The notes: generated from the letters alone by a model not told the origin. Numbered from the stretch's first letter, positions 9,086 to 18,003 are shown. The stretch: DNA of 64,000 nt from Sphingobacterium populi (GCF_001586775.1 NZ_LQXS01000007.1:62001-126000); one strand, 5' to 3'. Numbers and translations: made by a program.

Positions 9086-10405
9086 TTAATCGTCGTAAAC
9101 GGTATCATCGTTCGGCGTTTCCACCAAATCTAATTTCACGAATTCAATATTTTGCTGTGTCTTTTTCATGATGGTAAAGTTGTAACCCAAGTCTTCGCAG
9201 CTATCACCTACATCAGGAATACGCTCAAAAACATGACTAACTAAGCCAGCAATCGTATCATAATCAGAACTTTCCGGCAATTCCAAAGGCAAGAATTCAT
9301 TCACATCGTGTACATTAGCACCCGCATCTACCATAAATTCGGTATCCGAGATACGTTCCACTAATGGCGTTTCTTCGTCGTACTCATCTTGAATATCGCC
9401 TACCAACTCTTCTACAATGTCTTCAAGCGTCACCATACCAGCCGTACCGCCAAACTCGTCCAACACGAAGGCAATTTGTATACGTTTCTGCTGAAATTCC
9501 GCCATCAGATCATTGATCTTCTTGGTTTCTGGAATGAAGTAAGGCTTTCGCATAATCCGTTTGAGCACAACTTCCTTCCCTTTGGCCACAATAGGAAGTA
9601 GATCCTTGGTATGAACCAAACCAATAATCTGGTCGATATTATCTTGGTAGATTGGCACACGAGAATATCCTTCTTCGGTAACCCGAATGATGAAATCTTC
9701 TGGTGTTTCATTCACTTCTGCCGCAACGATCTTGGTACGCGGAACCATAATATTTTTGACAATACGTTCGTTAAAGTCAAACACATTTTTGATCAATTCA
9801 TGCTCCGAAGTATTCAAGGCACCACTTTCGCGACCTTTTTCTAATAGATATTGTAACTCTTCAGAAGAATGGCTTACTTCATGCGCATTCACCTGAATTC
9901 CTATGAGCTTCAACAATTGATTGGCAAAGCCATTCAATACCCAAATGATGGGTTTGAAAACGTAATAAAAGAACTGTAGCGGCAAAGCGATCCGCATCGT
10001 GGTCGCTACAGGTTTTTGGATGGCGATAGATTTTGGAGCCAACTCACCAAAAACAATATGCAGGAAGGTGATAATCGCGAAAGCTAATACATGCCCCAAA
10101 TTTGTGGCCCAACGTCCGGTCAATTCGATATTGAAGAAACCAAACATATTATTAACAATGTCCGTCATCACCTTCTCACCTACCCAACCTAATGCTAAGG
10201 AAGCCAAAGTAATTCCGAGCTGAGTAGCGGCAAGGTAACCATCCAGGTGCTCAGTAATATTTTTGGCCATCGTGGCCACTTTGCTACCAGATTTAGCCTG
10301 AAGCTCAATCTGTGATGCCCGAACTTTCACAATAGCGAACTCTGCCGCCACGAAAAAGCCGTTAGCAAGAACCAAGAAGATTGTCCAAAAAATATCGAGA
10401 CCCAT
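9086..10405 (-). CDS. CNNM/CorC family protein with CBS pair
   Basis: The 439-residue protein has an N-terminal membrane domain of the CNNM (DUF21) type, with helices near 5-25, 62-85, 105-125 and 135-160, two CBS domains (about 205-325, with VPRTKIVAAE and GLVHTKDLL) and a C-terminal CorC/HlyC domain (about 345-430). Relatives are linked to Mg2+/Co2+ efflux or transport; older names call them hemolysins without direct support. In many Bacteroidota a paralogue, GldE, works in gliding motility, but no gld gene is nearby, so I do not use that name. It sits in a tight minus-strand run with ppa (13 bases) and rsmE (3 bases). Confidence 0.85.
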   Translation of the reverse strand: MGLDIFWTIFLVLANGFFVAAEFAIVKVRASQIELQAKSGSKVATMAKNITEHLDGYLAATQLGITLASLALGWVGEKVMTDIVNNMFGFFNIELTGRWATNLGHVLAFAIITFLHIVFGELAPKSIAIQKPVATTMRIALPLQFFYYVFKPIIWVLNGFANQLLKLIGIQVNAHEVSHSSEELQYLLEKGRESGALNTSEHELIKNVFDFNERIVKNIMVPRTKIVAAEVNETPEDFIIRVTEEGYSRVPIYQDNIDQIIGLVHTKDLLPIVAKGKEVVLKRIMRKPYFIPETKKINDLMAEFQQKRIQIAFVLDEFGGTAGMVTLEDIVEELVGDIQDEYDEETPLVERISDTEFMVDAGANVHDVNEFLPLELPESSDYDTIAGLVSHVFERIPDVGDSCEDLGYNFTIMKKTQQNIEFVKLDLVETPNDDTVYDD

Positions 10406-10418
10406 TTACTTATTGTAT

Positions 10419-10961
10419 CTATTTATTACCAAACTCTTTTTTATACAATTCAATGCTCTCTAAAATAACATTTTCTGCATAAGTTCTGCCATATAAATTT
10501 TCGATCGTCACATTTTTGTTCTCCAATGCTTTATAATCTTGGAAGAAACGAACGATCTCTTTCATCGTGTGAGGAGGCAATTCCGAAAGGTCATTAATGT
10601 AATTGACCGACATATCGTGCTTTGCTACCGCAATGATTTTATCATCTTGCTCACCGCCATCGATCATGTGCATCACACCAACCACTTTAGCTTCGATCAA
10701 ACTCATCGGATATACATCTACGGAACAGAGTACCAAGATATCTAAAGGATCTTTGTCATCACAGTATGTCTGCGGAATGAAACCATAGTTAGCCGGATAC
10801 ATAACCGACGAAAAAAGGACGCGATCCAACTTGATTAAGCCGCTATCTTTGTCGATTTCATACTTTGCTTTGGATCCCTTTGGGATTTCGATGATGGCAT
10901 TTACGGAGCTAGGCAAATCGTCGCCAGGCGATACCTGATGCCAAGGGTGTTGTGTACTCAT
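10419..10961 (-). CDS. ppa: Inorganic pyrophosphatase, family I
   Basis: This 180-residue soluble enzyme hydrolyses pyrophosphate to two phosphates, pulling biosynthetic reactions forward. The Mg2+-binding and catalytic signature is visible: [14 protein letters not shown] (35-48), [11 protein letters not shown] (56-66) and the Asp cluster [11 protein letters not shown] (69-79). The length is normal for the bacterial family. It is followed 13 bases on by the CNNM/CorC gene, and dedA ends 12 bases upstream, so the three are probably co-transcribed. Confidence 0.95.
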   Translation of the reverse strand: MSTQHPWHQVSPGDDLPSSVNAIIEIPKGSKAKYEIDKDSGLIKLDRVLFSSVMYPANYGFIPQTYCDDKDPLDILVLCSVDVYPMSLIEAKVVGVMHMIDGGEQDDKIIAVAKHDMSVNYINDLSELPPHTMKEIVRFFQDYKALENKNVTIENLYGRTYAENVILESIELYKKEFGNK

Positions 10962-10973
10962 GTAATGTATTAA

Positions 10974-11630
10974 CTAATTGTTTTCTTTGTTTTTAAGGTT
11001 TTTCAGTCGACGTCGTAGCAAGGCAATGGCTATCGGCAAAAATGCCACTACAATCAAACCGACGATGATATATTCTACATAATTAATTACTTCGGGAAAC
11101 TTCACCCCGAGGTAATAACCGGTCAATGTTAGTAAAGACACCCACAAAAAGGCGCCAATAATATTGTACAAAACGAATTTTCGAAAGTTCAACTGTACTA
11201 CTCCCGCAAATATGGGAGCAAATGTACGTATAATCGGAACAAAACGACCGATAATCAATGCAGTACCGCCCCATTTTTGGAAAAATTCTTCGGCCATCAC
11301 CACGTACTTCCGCTTAAATAATATGGAATCCTGCCGCTTAAACAGCATAGGCCCGGCACGATTTCCAAACCAGTAGCCCACAAAATTACCGAGCACACCG
11401 GCACCCAATATACCTAAATATAGTGTGATAATATCAACATCGATCTTGCCCAAAGCACAAAACAAACCTGCCAAAAACAGGAGATAATCTCCCGGCAGGA
11501 AAAAACCGAAGAACAGGCCGGTCTCTGCAAATACTATAATACAGACGATGTAGAACCCACCATGACTTAGCAGGTATTCGGGATCCATCAATTGCTGAAA
11601 TGATAATAGAAACTCTTGCATATAGATCAA
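10974..11630 (-). CDS. DedA family membrane protein
   Basis: This 218-residue polytopic membrane protein carries the DedA hallmarks: ETGLFFGFFLPGDYLL (about 36-51), the PxxRTFAPIFAGV type motif (FVPIIRTFAPIFAGV, about 128-142) and a basic C-terminal tail (RRRLKNLKNKENN). DedA proteins are thought to move lipids, such as undecaprenyl phosphate, across the inner membrane with proton-motive force; which lipid this one handles is unknown. A uppP gene is also in the window, but far away. The start could be the first or second Met (codons 1 or 4). Confidence 0.9.
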   Translation of the reverse strand: MIYMQEFLLSFQQLMDPEYLLSHGGFYIVCIIVFAETGLFFGFFLPGDYLLFLAGLFCALGKIDVDIITLYLGILGAGVLGNFVGYWFGNRAGPMLFKRQDSILFKRKYVVMAEEFFQKWGGTALIIGRFVPIIRTFAPIFAGVVQLNFRKFVLYNIIGAFLWVSLLTLTGYYLGVKFPEVINYVEYIIVGLIVVAFLPIAIALLRRRLKNLKNKENN

Positions 11631-11729
11631 ATAACGCCCCTAATATCGTCTTGCGCAGCTGCTTGCAGGAAGACAATCATGAAATTTGCTGATTGTAGAT
11701 TTGGATAACTCGTAAAGGGTGTTGGCGGC

Positions 11730-12140
11730 TTATCCATGCGTAACTTTAGAGATGGCTTCACGAATTTCTTCCGAAATCGCTAACATATCCTCTTCTGAGA
11801 ATTCCAATTTGGGCTTCTCAAAGTTCAAATCTGAGATTTGATTGATTGGCACCAAATGAATATGTGCATGTGCGACTTCTAATCCGACAACGGCTACACC
11901 AACACGATCACATGGAATAGCCTTTTTAATACCTTGGGCAACTATTTTGGCAAACATCCACATGCCCATATATGCATCATCGCCGATATCAAATAAATAA
12001 TCTGTCTCTTCTTTCGGAATCACTAACACGTGTCCTTTGGCAATAGGTCGCACATCCAGAAAAGCAAGATAATCATTGCTTTCTGCGACTTTGTATGCAG
12101 GTATCTCACCAGAGACGATTTTCGAAAATATTGTAGACAT
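11730..12140 (-). CDS. HIT family nucleotide-binding protein
   Basis: The 136-residue protein has the histidine triad HAHIHLVP (His91, 93, 95), whose middle His forms the nucleotidyl intermediate, and the N-terminal TIFSKIVSGEIPAYKV segment typical of the HINT/PKCI branch. It probably hydrolyses adenosine 5'-phosphoramidates or related nucleotide conjugates in the cytoplasm. It has its own promoter box downstream of the greA terminator and is followed by dedA after about 100 bases. Confidence 0.92.
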   Translation of the reverse strand: MSTIFSKIVSGEIPAYKVAESNDYLAFLDVRPIAKGHVLVIPKEETDYLFDIGDDAYMGMWMFAKIVAQGIKKAIPCDRVGVAVVGLEVAHAHIHLVPINQISDLNFEKPKLEFSEEDMLAISEEIREAISKVTHG

Positions 12141-12246
12141 AACTACTATTAGTGTATAATGAACTGGTATCTGAATATGAAAACACCTTACACAGCACTT
12201 TTGTTTGACAGTGCAAGGCTCTAAAATTGCGCCCAGTGATCAATAG

Positions 12247-12254
12247 CAAATATA
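12247..12254 (-). promoter_or_regulatory. -7 box of the HIT gene promoter
   Basis: Read on the minus strand this is TATATTTG, a full match to TAnnTTTG, about 107 bases upstream of the HIT start and just behind the greA terminator. I see no clear TTG at the -33 distance. Confidence 0.45.
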
Positions 12255-12299
12255 ACAAAAAAAGAAAGAAGTCGGGAAATGCATTCGCGACTTCTTTCT
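12255..12299 (-). terminator. greA terminator
   Basis: On the minus strand AGAAAGAAGTCG (12288-12299) pairs with its complement at 12263-12274 and is followed by a T-run (A-run on the plus strand at 12257-12263). A second hairpin sits closer to the gene at 12318-12340. Confidence 0.8.
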
Positions 12300-12317
12300 A
12301 TACTTATGCGTGACTAC

Positions 12318-12340
12318 GTGCGGTTATGGCAGAACCGCAC
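12318..12340 (-). terminator. Second hairpin behind greA
   Basis: GTGCGGTT (12318-12325) pairs with AACCGCAC (12333-12340) around a 7-base loop, 18 bases after the greA stop. It has no T-run and may protect the 3' end rather than terminate. Confidence 0.5.
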
Positions 12341-12358
12341 ATAACCACTACGCTTTAT

Positions 12359-12832
12359 CTAACGTGAGATTTCCAAGATTTCTAGGTTCAACTCACCTGC
12401 TGGAACAGTTACCGTGGCAACGTCACCTACCTGTAACCCCAACAATCCTTGCGCGATCGGTGATTTCACAGAAATCTTTCCTGACTTAAAATCTGCTTCT
12501 GTTTCTGAAACTAACTGATAGGTCATGACCGCGCCATTTTTTACATTTTTAATCTTTACGATGGATAGCGCCAATACTTTTGAGGTATCTAAGTTAGATT
12601 CATCAATAATCCGAGCAGTAGACAAAATTGTTTCTAACTTGGCAATTTTTGCTTCATGCAATCCTTGCGCTTCTTTTGCGGCATCGTACTCCGCATTCTC
12701 TGAAAGATCTCCTTTATCTCTTGCTTCTGCAATAGCGTTGGCAATTTTCGTACGACCTTCGGTCTTCAGATATTGCAATTCATCTCTAAGCTTGGCCAGC
12801 CCCTCTTCTGTATAATAAGTTACTTCTGCCAT
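12359..12832 (-). CDS. greA: Transcription elongation factor GreA
   Basis: The 157-residue protein has the family length. An N-terminal antiparallel coiled coil (about 5-75, with YTEEGLAKLRDELQYLK and the acidic tip region GDLSENAEYDAAKEAQ) enters the RNA polymerase secondary channel, and a C-terminal FKBP-like domain (about 82-156, SPIAQGLLGLQVGD) binds the polymerase. It stimulates cleavage of backtracked transcripts. It has a double hairpin behind it, and the response-regulator gene upstream ends at its own terminator, so greA is probably transcribed alone. Confidence 0.95.
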   Translation of the reverse strand: MAEVTYYTEEGLAKLRDELQYLKTEGRTKIANAIAEARDKGDLSENAEYDAAKEAQGLHEAKIAKLETILSTARIIDESNLDTSKVLALSIVKIKNVKNGAVMTYQLVSETEADFKSGKISVKSPIAQGLLGLQVGDVATVTVPAGELNLEILEISR

Positions 12833-12874
12833 AATAAACTTTCTAAATAAAACTATTTTTTAAACATAAGACAA

Positions 12875-12921
12875 TAAAAAAGGCAAGACCATACTGCCCA
12901 GATAGGACAACATGGCCTTGC
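12875..12921 (-). terminator. Terminator of the S9-like/HK/RR operon
   Basis: On the minus strand GCAAGGCCAT (12912-12921) pairs, with one mismatch, with ATGGTCTTGC (12883-12892) and is followed by a T-run (plus-strand A-run 12876-12881). It lies about 40 bases behind the response-regulator stop. Confidence 0.8.
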
Positions 12922-12963
12922 TCATTAGCACGAAAATAATGATCCTTATCTATAAAACCAAAT

Positions 12964-13671
12964 TTAATCTGGAATTTTGGACATATCATCGACAAACTTA
13001 TAGCCCAATCCACGCACGGTCTGCAGGTAGGATGGTTTGTCTGGGTTTTTCTCGATTTTTTTACGTAACCGAACGACATGCATATCTAAAGTACGGGTAT
13101 TTACGTTAGAACTATATCCCCATACCGCTTCCATCAGCTCGTCACGCGTTACATCGTTTCCCTTGTTACGAAGAAAGTGCAATAAAATACGATTTTCCAA
13201 AATGGTTAATTCTATCTTTTTGCCATCCCTCACGAGCGAGTGAATATTTGGATGATGCTCAGTTTGCCCAAAATGATATACTTCCGAGCCAGATTTAGGC
13301 ACGAAAAAGCGCACCTTATTTTCGATCATCGCTACCAATACATCCATATTGAAGGGCTTCGTGATGTAATCACTTACTCCATAGCTATAGGCATCAATTT
13401 TATCCACATCTTGTGACTTGGCAGTCATCATAATGATGATATTTTCGAAGCCAGCTTTACGCACTGCTTCGCAAACTTCGATACCTTCCTTTCCAGGCAA
13501 CATCCAATCTAGTAATACGATATCTGGTTGCTTTTCTAGTATGACCTTCTCCGCATCCAAGCCGTTAGCGACCTGTAAGACTTGATAGTTTTCGGTCTGT
13601 AAACGATGGCTGACCAAAAAGCGAAGATTTTCATCATCCTCTACAACGGCAATAGTTATTTCTCTTTCCAT
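12964..13671 (-). CDS. OmpR-family response regulator
   Basis: In this 235-residue DNA-binding response regulator the receiver domain (1-120) has the acidic pair at 11-13, the phosphorylated Asp55 in LLDWMLPG, Thr83 and Lys105 in YITKPFN. A C-terminal winged helix (about 140-230, with VWGYSSNVNTRTLDMHVVRL) binds DNA. It resembles the RprY type of Bacteroidota. The kinase gene ends 14 bases upstream, so the pair is one two-component system and the two are co-transcribed with the S9-like lipoprotein gene. A terminator follows. Its target genes are unknown. Confidence 0.9.
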   Translation of the reverse strand: MEREITIAVVEDDENLRFLVSHRLQTENYQVLQVANGLDAEKVILEKQPDIVLLDWMLPGKEGIEVCEAVRKAGFENIIIMMTAKSQDVDKIDAYSYGVSDYITKPFNMDVLVAMIENKVRFFVPKSGSEVYHFGQTEHHPNIHSLVRDGKKIELTILENRILLHFLRNKGNDVTRDELMEAVWGYSSNVNTRTLDMHVVRLRKKIEKNPDKPSYLQTVRGLGYKFVDDMSKIPD

Positions 13672-13685
13672 GTGATTCCTTACTT

Positions 13686-15347
13686 TTATCTAGGGAAGGC
13701 CAACGTAAATATAGTGCCCTTACCTAATACACTTTCCACTCGGATTTCTCCGCCCATAAACTCTGTGATTTCTTTACAAAAAGCTAACCCTAAGCCTATG
13801 CTCCCCCCTTGATTAAATTGATTCTGTATACGATAGAACTTTTTAAATATATTTTTTAATTCAGCTTTCGCAATCCCAATTCCCTTATCGCTGAAGATCA
13901 TAACGAAATTTTTCTTCGTTTGCTGTATCTCCACGTGAACAATACGCTGTCCTGCCGCTGAATACTTGTACGCATTATCTACCAAGTTATGAAAAACTGA
14001 AGCCAACAAAACAGGATCGGTGTGCAGTTCGTCAGTGACCTCAACGCTGTACGTAAGCATCAAGTCAGTATATTTGATTCGGCATGCTTTGAATATCTCT
14101 TCACAAAATTCGTGCAAATTAATCCATTCTCCTTTGAAGGGTATAGATTTGTTCTCTATCTGCGCATAAGACAACAATTTATTCATTAAGTTGTTTAGCT
14201 TATCGGCCTCTTGATCGAGTATTCGACCATACATGAAACGCTCTTCGTCGGTCACGCTCTGTGCGCTTTTTATGTTATTGCCCGCAATTTTAATGACGCT
14301 CACTGGTGTTTTGAACTCGTGTGTTAGGTTGTTGATAAAATCGTACTGTAGTCGATAGAGCCTATTGTTGTTGTTGATGTTGCGATATATTAAATATACG
14401 ATGGACAGAAGGATGATGTATAACACCGATATGCCGAGTACGACGGGAATGAGCAACCGATATACCTCTTTTGTAATAAATTCTAAAGAGGACTCGAATT
14501 TGATCTTGAAATCAGATAGTGCGCCAGGCAATGGTAATTCGGTAGAATAATAGGTTTTCTCTTCCATAGCTGCCGGATCTGTTAGCGGAGCAATAGAAAC
14601 TTTTTCGTAGTACCTTGGCTGCGTATTAGTTAGTCGCAACTTTTGAGGATTGATCTGAAACAAAAACATATCTTGCTCGAAAAAAGCATCTGGAAGGCCA
14701 TCATTAATCAACAAGGTTTTGTACAGTAGTAGATCACTAATGCGTGGAATATTTAGGTAACCAATCTTTCCGGGCGACAAAGAGTAAAACACACGATAGA
14801 TTTCATCCTCGGTTAGTGTGGTCGACTCGTTTACTTTGGCTAGGTAGTCAAAAAATTTGATCGCGGCATTATTAAAATCTCCTGCATAAGGATCTGGCTC
14901 TTCCTGAAAGTTGGAATTTATCTGCAATCGATGCGCATTATCTAGTTTAAATCTGATAATCGATTTTGGATGGAAGAGCAAATTGTCGCGATAGCGAACA
15001 CCTCGGTTTATAGTACGCGAATTGGTGATCATTACATCGTAAAATACGACTTCTTCGACAAAGGGGTTTTTACGGAGAGCTCGTTCTGAAAATTGCCTCG
15101 CTTGAGTCGAATCAAGAAATCCTTGATAATACGAAAGCTCGGGAATACCGTTGTACAGAAACTCGTTGAACGGTTTTATGGTGGCGTCAAAAACATCTGT
15201 CTTTCGATTATAAAACTCCGATTCGACATGATTAATAATAGTAGATCGTGCAAGACCAACCGCTACTACATAGAGTATGGTGACGATCGCTAAAAAGGCG
15301 ATCAGCAAACCAAAATTCTTTTGATAGCGAACTACAGGCTGTGGCAC
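13686..15347 (-). CDS. Sensor histidine kinase, RprX-like
   Basis: The 553-residue kinase has a membrane helix at about 13-33, a periplasmic sensor of about 260 residues without a recognisable domain, a second helix at about 297-321, and a HisKA dimerisation domain with the phospho-accepting His343 in LTHEFKTP. The HATPase domain has N box FHNLVDNAYKYS, G1 DKGIGI and G2 GSIGLGLAFCKEI. All catalytic boxes are intact. Its gene starts 13 bases after an S9-peptidase-like lipoprotein that has lost its active site and probably works with the sensor, and it is followed by its response regulator. The signal is unknown. Confidence 0.9.
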   Translation of the reverse strand: MPQPVVRYQKNFGLLIAFLAIVTILYVVAVGLARSTIINHVESEFYNRKTDVFDATIKPFNEFLYNGIPELSYYQGFLDSTQARQFSERALRKNPFVEEVVFYDVMITNSRTINRGVRYRDNLLFHPKSIIRFKLDNAHRLQINSNFQEEPDPYAGDFNNAAIKFFDYLAKVNESTTLTEDEIYRVFYSLSPGKIGYLNIPRISDLLLYKTLLINDGLPDAFFEQDMFLFQINPQKLRLTNTQPRYYEKVSIAPLTDPAAMEEKTYYSTELPLPGALSDFKIKFESSLEFITKEVYRLLIPVVLGISVLYIILLSIVYLIYRNINNNNRLYRLQYDFINNLTHEFKTPVSVIKIAGNNIKSAQSVTDEERFMYGRILDQEADKLNNLMNKLLSYAQIENKSIPFKGEWINLHEFCEEIFKACRIKYTDLMLTYSVEVTDELHTDPVLLASVFHNLVDNAYKYSAAGQRIVHVEIQQTKKNFVMIFSDKGIGIAKAELKNIFKKFYRIQNQFNQGGSIGLGLAFCKEITEFMGGEIRVESVLGKGTIFTLAFPR

Positions 15348-15360
15348 TTAATCTTAATTT

Positions 15361-17256
15361 TTAATGTAAGTATTTTTTCAGAAAGCTCTCTATTTCCTGA
15401 AAGTACAAGGTCATATTTTCTTCGTTCTTGAATCGTCTACCTTCTTCTTCTTTGAAGATGTAGCGTACAGGAATATTATTTTGTTTTAATCGTGCGACGA
15501 ATTGATTGGCGTCTGTTACGGATGTAAACTTATCTTTTCCTCCTTGAAAAAACAGCACTGGTTTTTTTACTTTACCCGCATGAAACAATGGTGAGATCGT
15601 CTTAAAAAATTCGGTTTCGCGCTCTGGATTTCCAATAATCTGGTAGTACATCTGTACATATTTCTTCAAATGCGGCGGTATTTCTTTAAAATAGGTAAAC
15701 AAATTACTATAACCCGAAGAAGAAATAATGCATTTGTACATAGATGGATTAAAAGTAGCCGCATGTAGCGCGGAGTAACCACCAAAACCTGTACCCATGA
15801 TCGCCATCCTATTTTTGTCGACCTTACCTTCGTGAATCAGCCAAGTGACGCCGTCTGTAATATCTGATTGAATGCGACCGCCCCATTCACGAAAACCAGC
15901 AGACCAAAAAGTTTTGCCATATCCTGCTGTACCGCGATAATTGATCTGAAAAACAGCATAACCACGATTGGCTAAAAACTGCACTTCTGGATTGAATCCC
16001 CAATCATCTCGACGACTAGGACCATCGTGCACCAGCACCACTAGCGGACAATTCTTTTTATTACCTTTTGGATAAGTTATAAATCCATTAATTTCTTGGT
16101 TATCGCGTGCACTGAATTTCACAGCCTCCATCGGGAGCATATCATCTTCGTTGAGATCAGCAAAAGTGGTGGTCAATTGCTTTACTTGCTCGCTCCCATT
16201 ATCGTAATAATATAGTTCGCCAGGTCGTACATCGCTATACACACGAACAATAAAACGCTGCAGCTCGCTATCCATATCTACAAAATCTATGGCATTACCA
16301 TCAAAGCGGTGCTGCAATTTTTTGTAAATGGTATGTAATTCGGCATTAAAGAAGGTGTACTTTTTACGACAAGCACTCGTCGTGGCATACAGCTGCTGAT
16401 GACGCTGATAAGAAAATCCTTCATTATTTACATCGACATGCTCGTCAGCAAAAAACTCTTGTACTTCTTGTCCAGTAGACACATCATATTCTACTATAGC
16501 AAATTTATCTCTGTTTTGATTGGACATAGCTACAATCGAAGTGGTCGATTCGCCTAAATAGCCGATTGGATTTACTGAAGTCTTAAAATCATAAACCCCT
16601 ACCTGACGAAACGGTTGCTGTTCATTTGCTCTGTATAAAATAGACTCCTGCACGCTATCGCTCGTCATTGCCAATCGTACTACGCCATCTGCCGATGGTA
16701 ACCATGAGGTTATCATGCCAGGATTTTTGTACACCAATTGTGCCTTACGCCCATCCAAAAATACTTTGTACAAATCGAAAACGCTCGAGTCGCGCAGGTT
16801 CATCGATGCATATACAACTCCCTCGTAATCACGAATTGGCTGCATAAATTTTAGCCTGCTTTTGATAGGATCTACCAATTGTAGGATAGAGTCTGTCTCT
16901 ACATTTACAGCATAAAGCCGCAATATATCGTCGGTATAATGCGAATTGGAGAATACAATAACACTATCATTAGCCCAATGAAAATTATGAACATTTAAGT
17001 TATCTTGATAGGTCAACTGTTTGGACTGATCTTCATCTGATAGATCCATGATGAAGATATTTTTGCAATGATCGTGCAAGCCCAGATAAGCGATCTTAGT
17101 ACCATCGGGTGATAGTTTGAAATGGCTACGATCTGCTTTAAATATGAAATTTTCGACAGGAATAACCTTGTTCTGCTTGGTAGGTGCATTACAGGCACAA
17201 AGTACGAGCAATAGCAGCAAATAGAGATAGGAAGTGTGTTTATATCTAAAATTCAT
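15361..17256 (-). CDS. S9 (prolyl oligopeptidase) family lipoprotein lacking the catalytic Ser and His
   Basis: I start at ATG 17256 (631 residues), not the upstream 17271, because MNFRYKHTS plus a hydrophobic stretch and LCAC gives a lipoprotein signal. An N-terminal beta-propeller-like part (about 35-370) is followed by an alpha/beta-hydrolase domain (about 380-630). The nucleophile elbow, normally GxSxGGY, reads GTGFGGY, so Ser is replaced by Gly490. The EGHGF motif reads EGRRF, so His is replaced by Arg607. Asp575 (FFQGGKDKF) is kept. The residues are clear on the DNA (GGTACAGGTTTTGGTGG on the minus strand). It cannot be a normal serine peptidase. Its place 13 bases ahead of a sensor kinase suggests a binding or sensing role in the periplasm. 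Confidence 0.85.
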   Translation of the reverse strand: MNFRYKHTSYLYLLLLLVLCACNAPTKQNKVIPVENFIFKADRSHFKLSPDGTKIAYLGLHDHCKNIFIMDLSDEDQSKQLTYQDNLNVHNFHWANDSVIVFSNSHYTDDILRLYAVNVETDSILQLVDPIKSRLKFMQPIRDYEGVVYASMNLRDSSVFDLYKVFLDGRKAQLVYKNPGMITSWLPSADGVVRLAMTSDSVQESILYRANEQQPFRQVGVYDFKTSVNPIGYLGESTTSIVAMSNQNRDKFAIVEYDVSTGQEVQEFFADEHVDVNNEGFSYQRHQQLYATTSACRKKYTFFNAELHTIYKKLQHRFDGNAIDFVDMDSELQRFIVRVYSDVRPGELYYYDNGSEQVKQLTTTFADLNEDDMLPMEAVKFSARDNQEINGFITYPKGNKKNCPLVVLVHDGPSRRDDWGFNPEVQFLANRGYAVFQINYRGTAGYGKTFWSAGFREWGGRIQSDITDGVTWLIHEGKVDKNRMAIMGTGFGGYSALHAATFNPSMYKCIISSSGYSNLFTYFKEIPPHLKKYVQMYYQIIGNPERETEFFKTISPLFHAGKVKKPVLFFQGGKDKFTSVTDANQFVARLKQNNIPVRYIFKEEEGRRFKNEENMTLYFQEIESFLKKYLH

Positions 17257-17351
17257 ACATGACAACTGCACTTAGTTCAAATATTGCAATAATTTAATGA
17301 TTTGACTGTTTTGCAACTTTAATTTTACAGGGATGGGAATGTTTGTAGTTG

Positions 17352-17384
17352 ACGAATATTCGTAATCAAAAAAATGTATTTTTG
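17352..17384 (+). promoter_or_regulatory. Promoter -7 box with a 12-bp palindrome upstream
   Basis: TATTTTTG at 17377-17384 matches TAnnTTTG and ends only 4 bases before ATG 17389. Just upstream, ACGAATATTCGT (17352-17363) is a perfect palindrome, placed where a regulator would block or help polymerase. This region also separates two divergent genes. Confidence 0.45.
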
Positions 17385-17388
17385 TGCA

Positions 17389-17679
17389 ATGTATATGTAC
17401 AACATTTCTATTATCCTAGAAGACTCGGCGCAGGCAGATGCGTTGAAATGGATTACTACGACGTATGTGCCATCTATCCCGACACAGCACAATCCGCAGT
17501 TACTTAATCTTTTGGATTCGCCTCATGAAGGTCATACTTATTCGCTGCAACTGAAGTTTGATAAGCGCCCTACTTTAGAGAATTTTAAAACTGAATACCT
17601 AGGAAAATTGCAGAGTTACCTAGCTACTCATCACGCAGAGCGTGCATTTATTTTTGACAGCACCATGCAGTATCTTTAA
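17389..17679 (+). CDS. DUF4286 family protein
   Basis: This small cytoplasmic protein of 96 residues has the MYxYN start, a beta-strand N-terminus (ISIILED) and a helical middle, with a C-terminal FIFDSTMQYL. These fit DUF4286, a ferredoxin-fold-like family of unknown function found widely in Bacteroidota. I choose ATG 17389 because the promoter box at 17377-17384 overlaps the region of the upstream ATG at 17374. It stands alone, divergent from the S9-like operon. Confidence 0.7.
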   Translation: MYMYNISIILEDSAQADALKWITTTYVPSIPTQHNPQLLNLLDSPHEGHTYSLQLKFDKRPTLENFKTEYLGKLQSYLATHHAERAFIFDSTMQYL

Positions 17680-17705
17680 AGATTTGCATGGAGGCTGCTT
17701 TAGCA

Positions 17706-17963
17706 TCAAAGATATTTGCTCTGTGGCTTGACGCGAAATTTTTTATACCATAAAATTCCTACCCCAGCGCCAATAATGAACGGCATCGCTAATAGGAAAA
17801 GAATGCCATCATTGAGGCCCTTACCTTGCATATTGCCTTCTTTGGTGCTGTTTTCAGCATTCAGTGTACACATCGCACACTGAGCTTCTCCGCGAAGCGG
17901 AATGATCGACGATAGGGCCACAGTCATCACTAAGGCCAACACGAAATGCCTGATATAAACCAT
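17706..17963 (-). CDS. Small membrane protein with CxxC, function unknown
   Basis: I start at ATG 17963 (85 residues), where a signal peptide begins (MVYIRHFVLALVMTVALSS); the open frame runs further upstream into the neighbouring gene's coding region. After the signal comes CAMC (29-32 or so), a polar Asn/Gly/Lys stretch and one membrane helix (about 53-73) followed by a basic tail. The paired cysteines could bind metal or form a disulfide. It follows the pseudouridine synthase gene by 40 bases. I do not know its function. Confidence 0.6.
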   Translation of the reverse strand: MVYIRHFVLALVMTVALSSIIPLRGEAQCAMCTLNAENSTKEGNMQGKGLNDGILFLLAMPFIIGAGVGILWYKKFRVKPQSKYL

Positions 17964-18003
17964 AAGACAAAAATAAACAATTAAATATTGTTGAGGGAAT
18001 CGA

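Noticed and set aside
9086..10405. GldE gliding-motility role for the CNNM/CorC protein
   Set aside because: No other gld gene, lipoprotein GldD or single-strand-binding gene sits next to it, as is usual for gldE.
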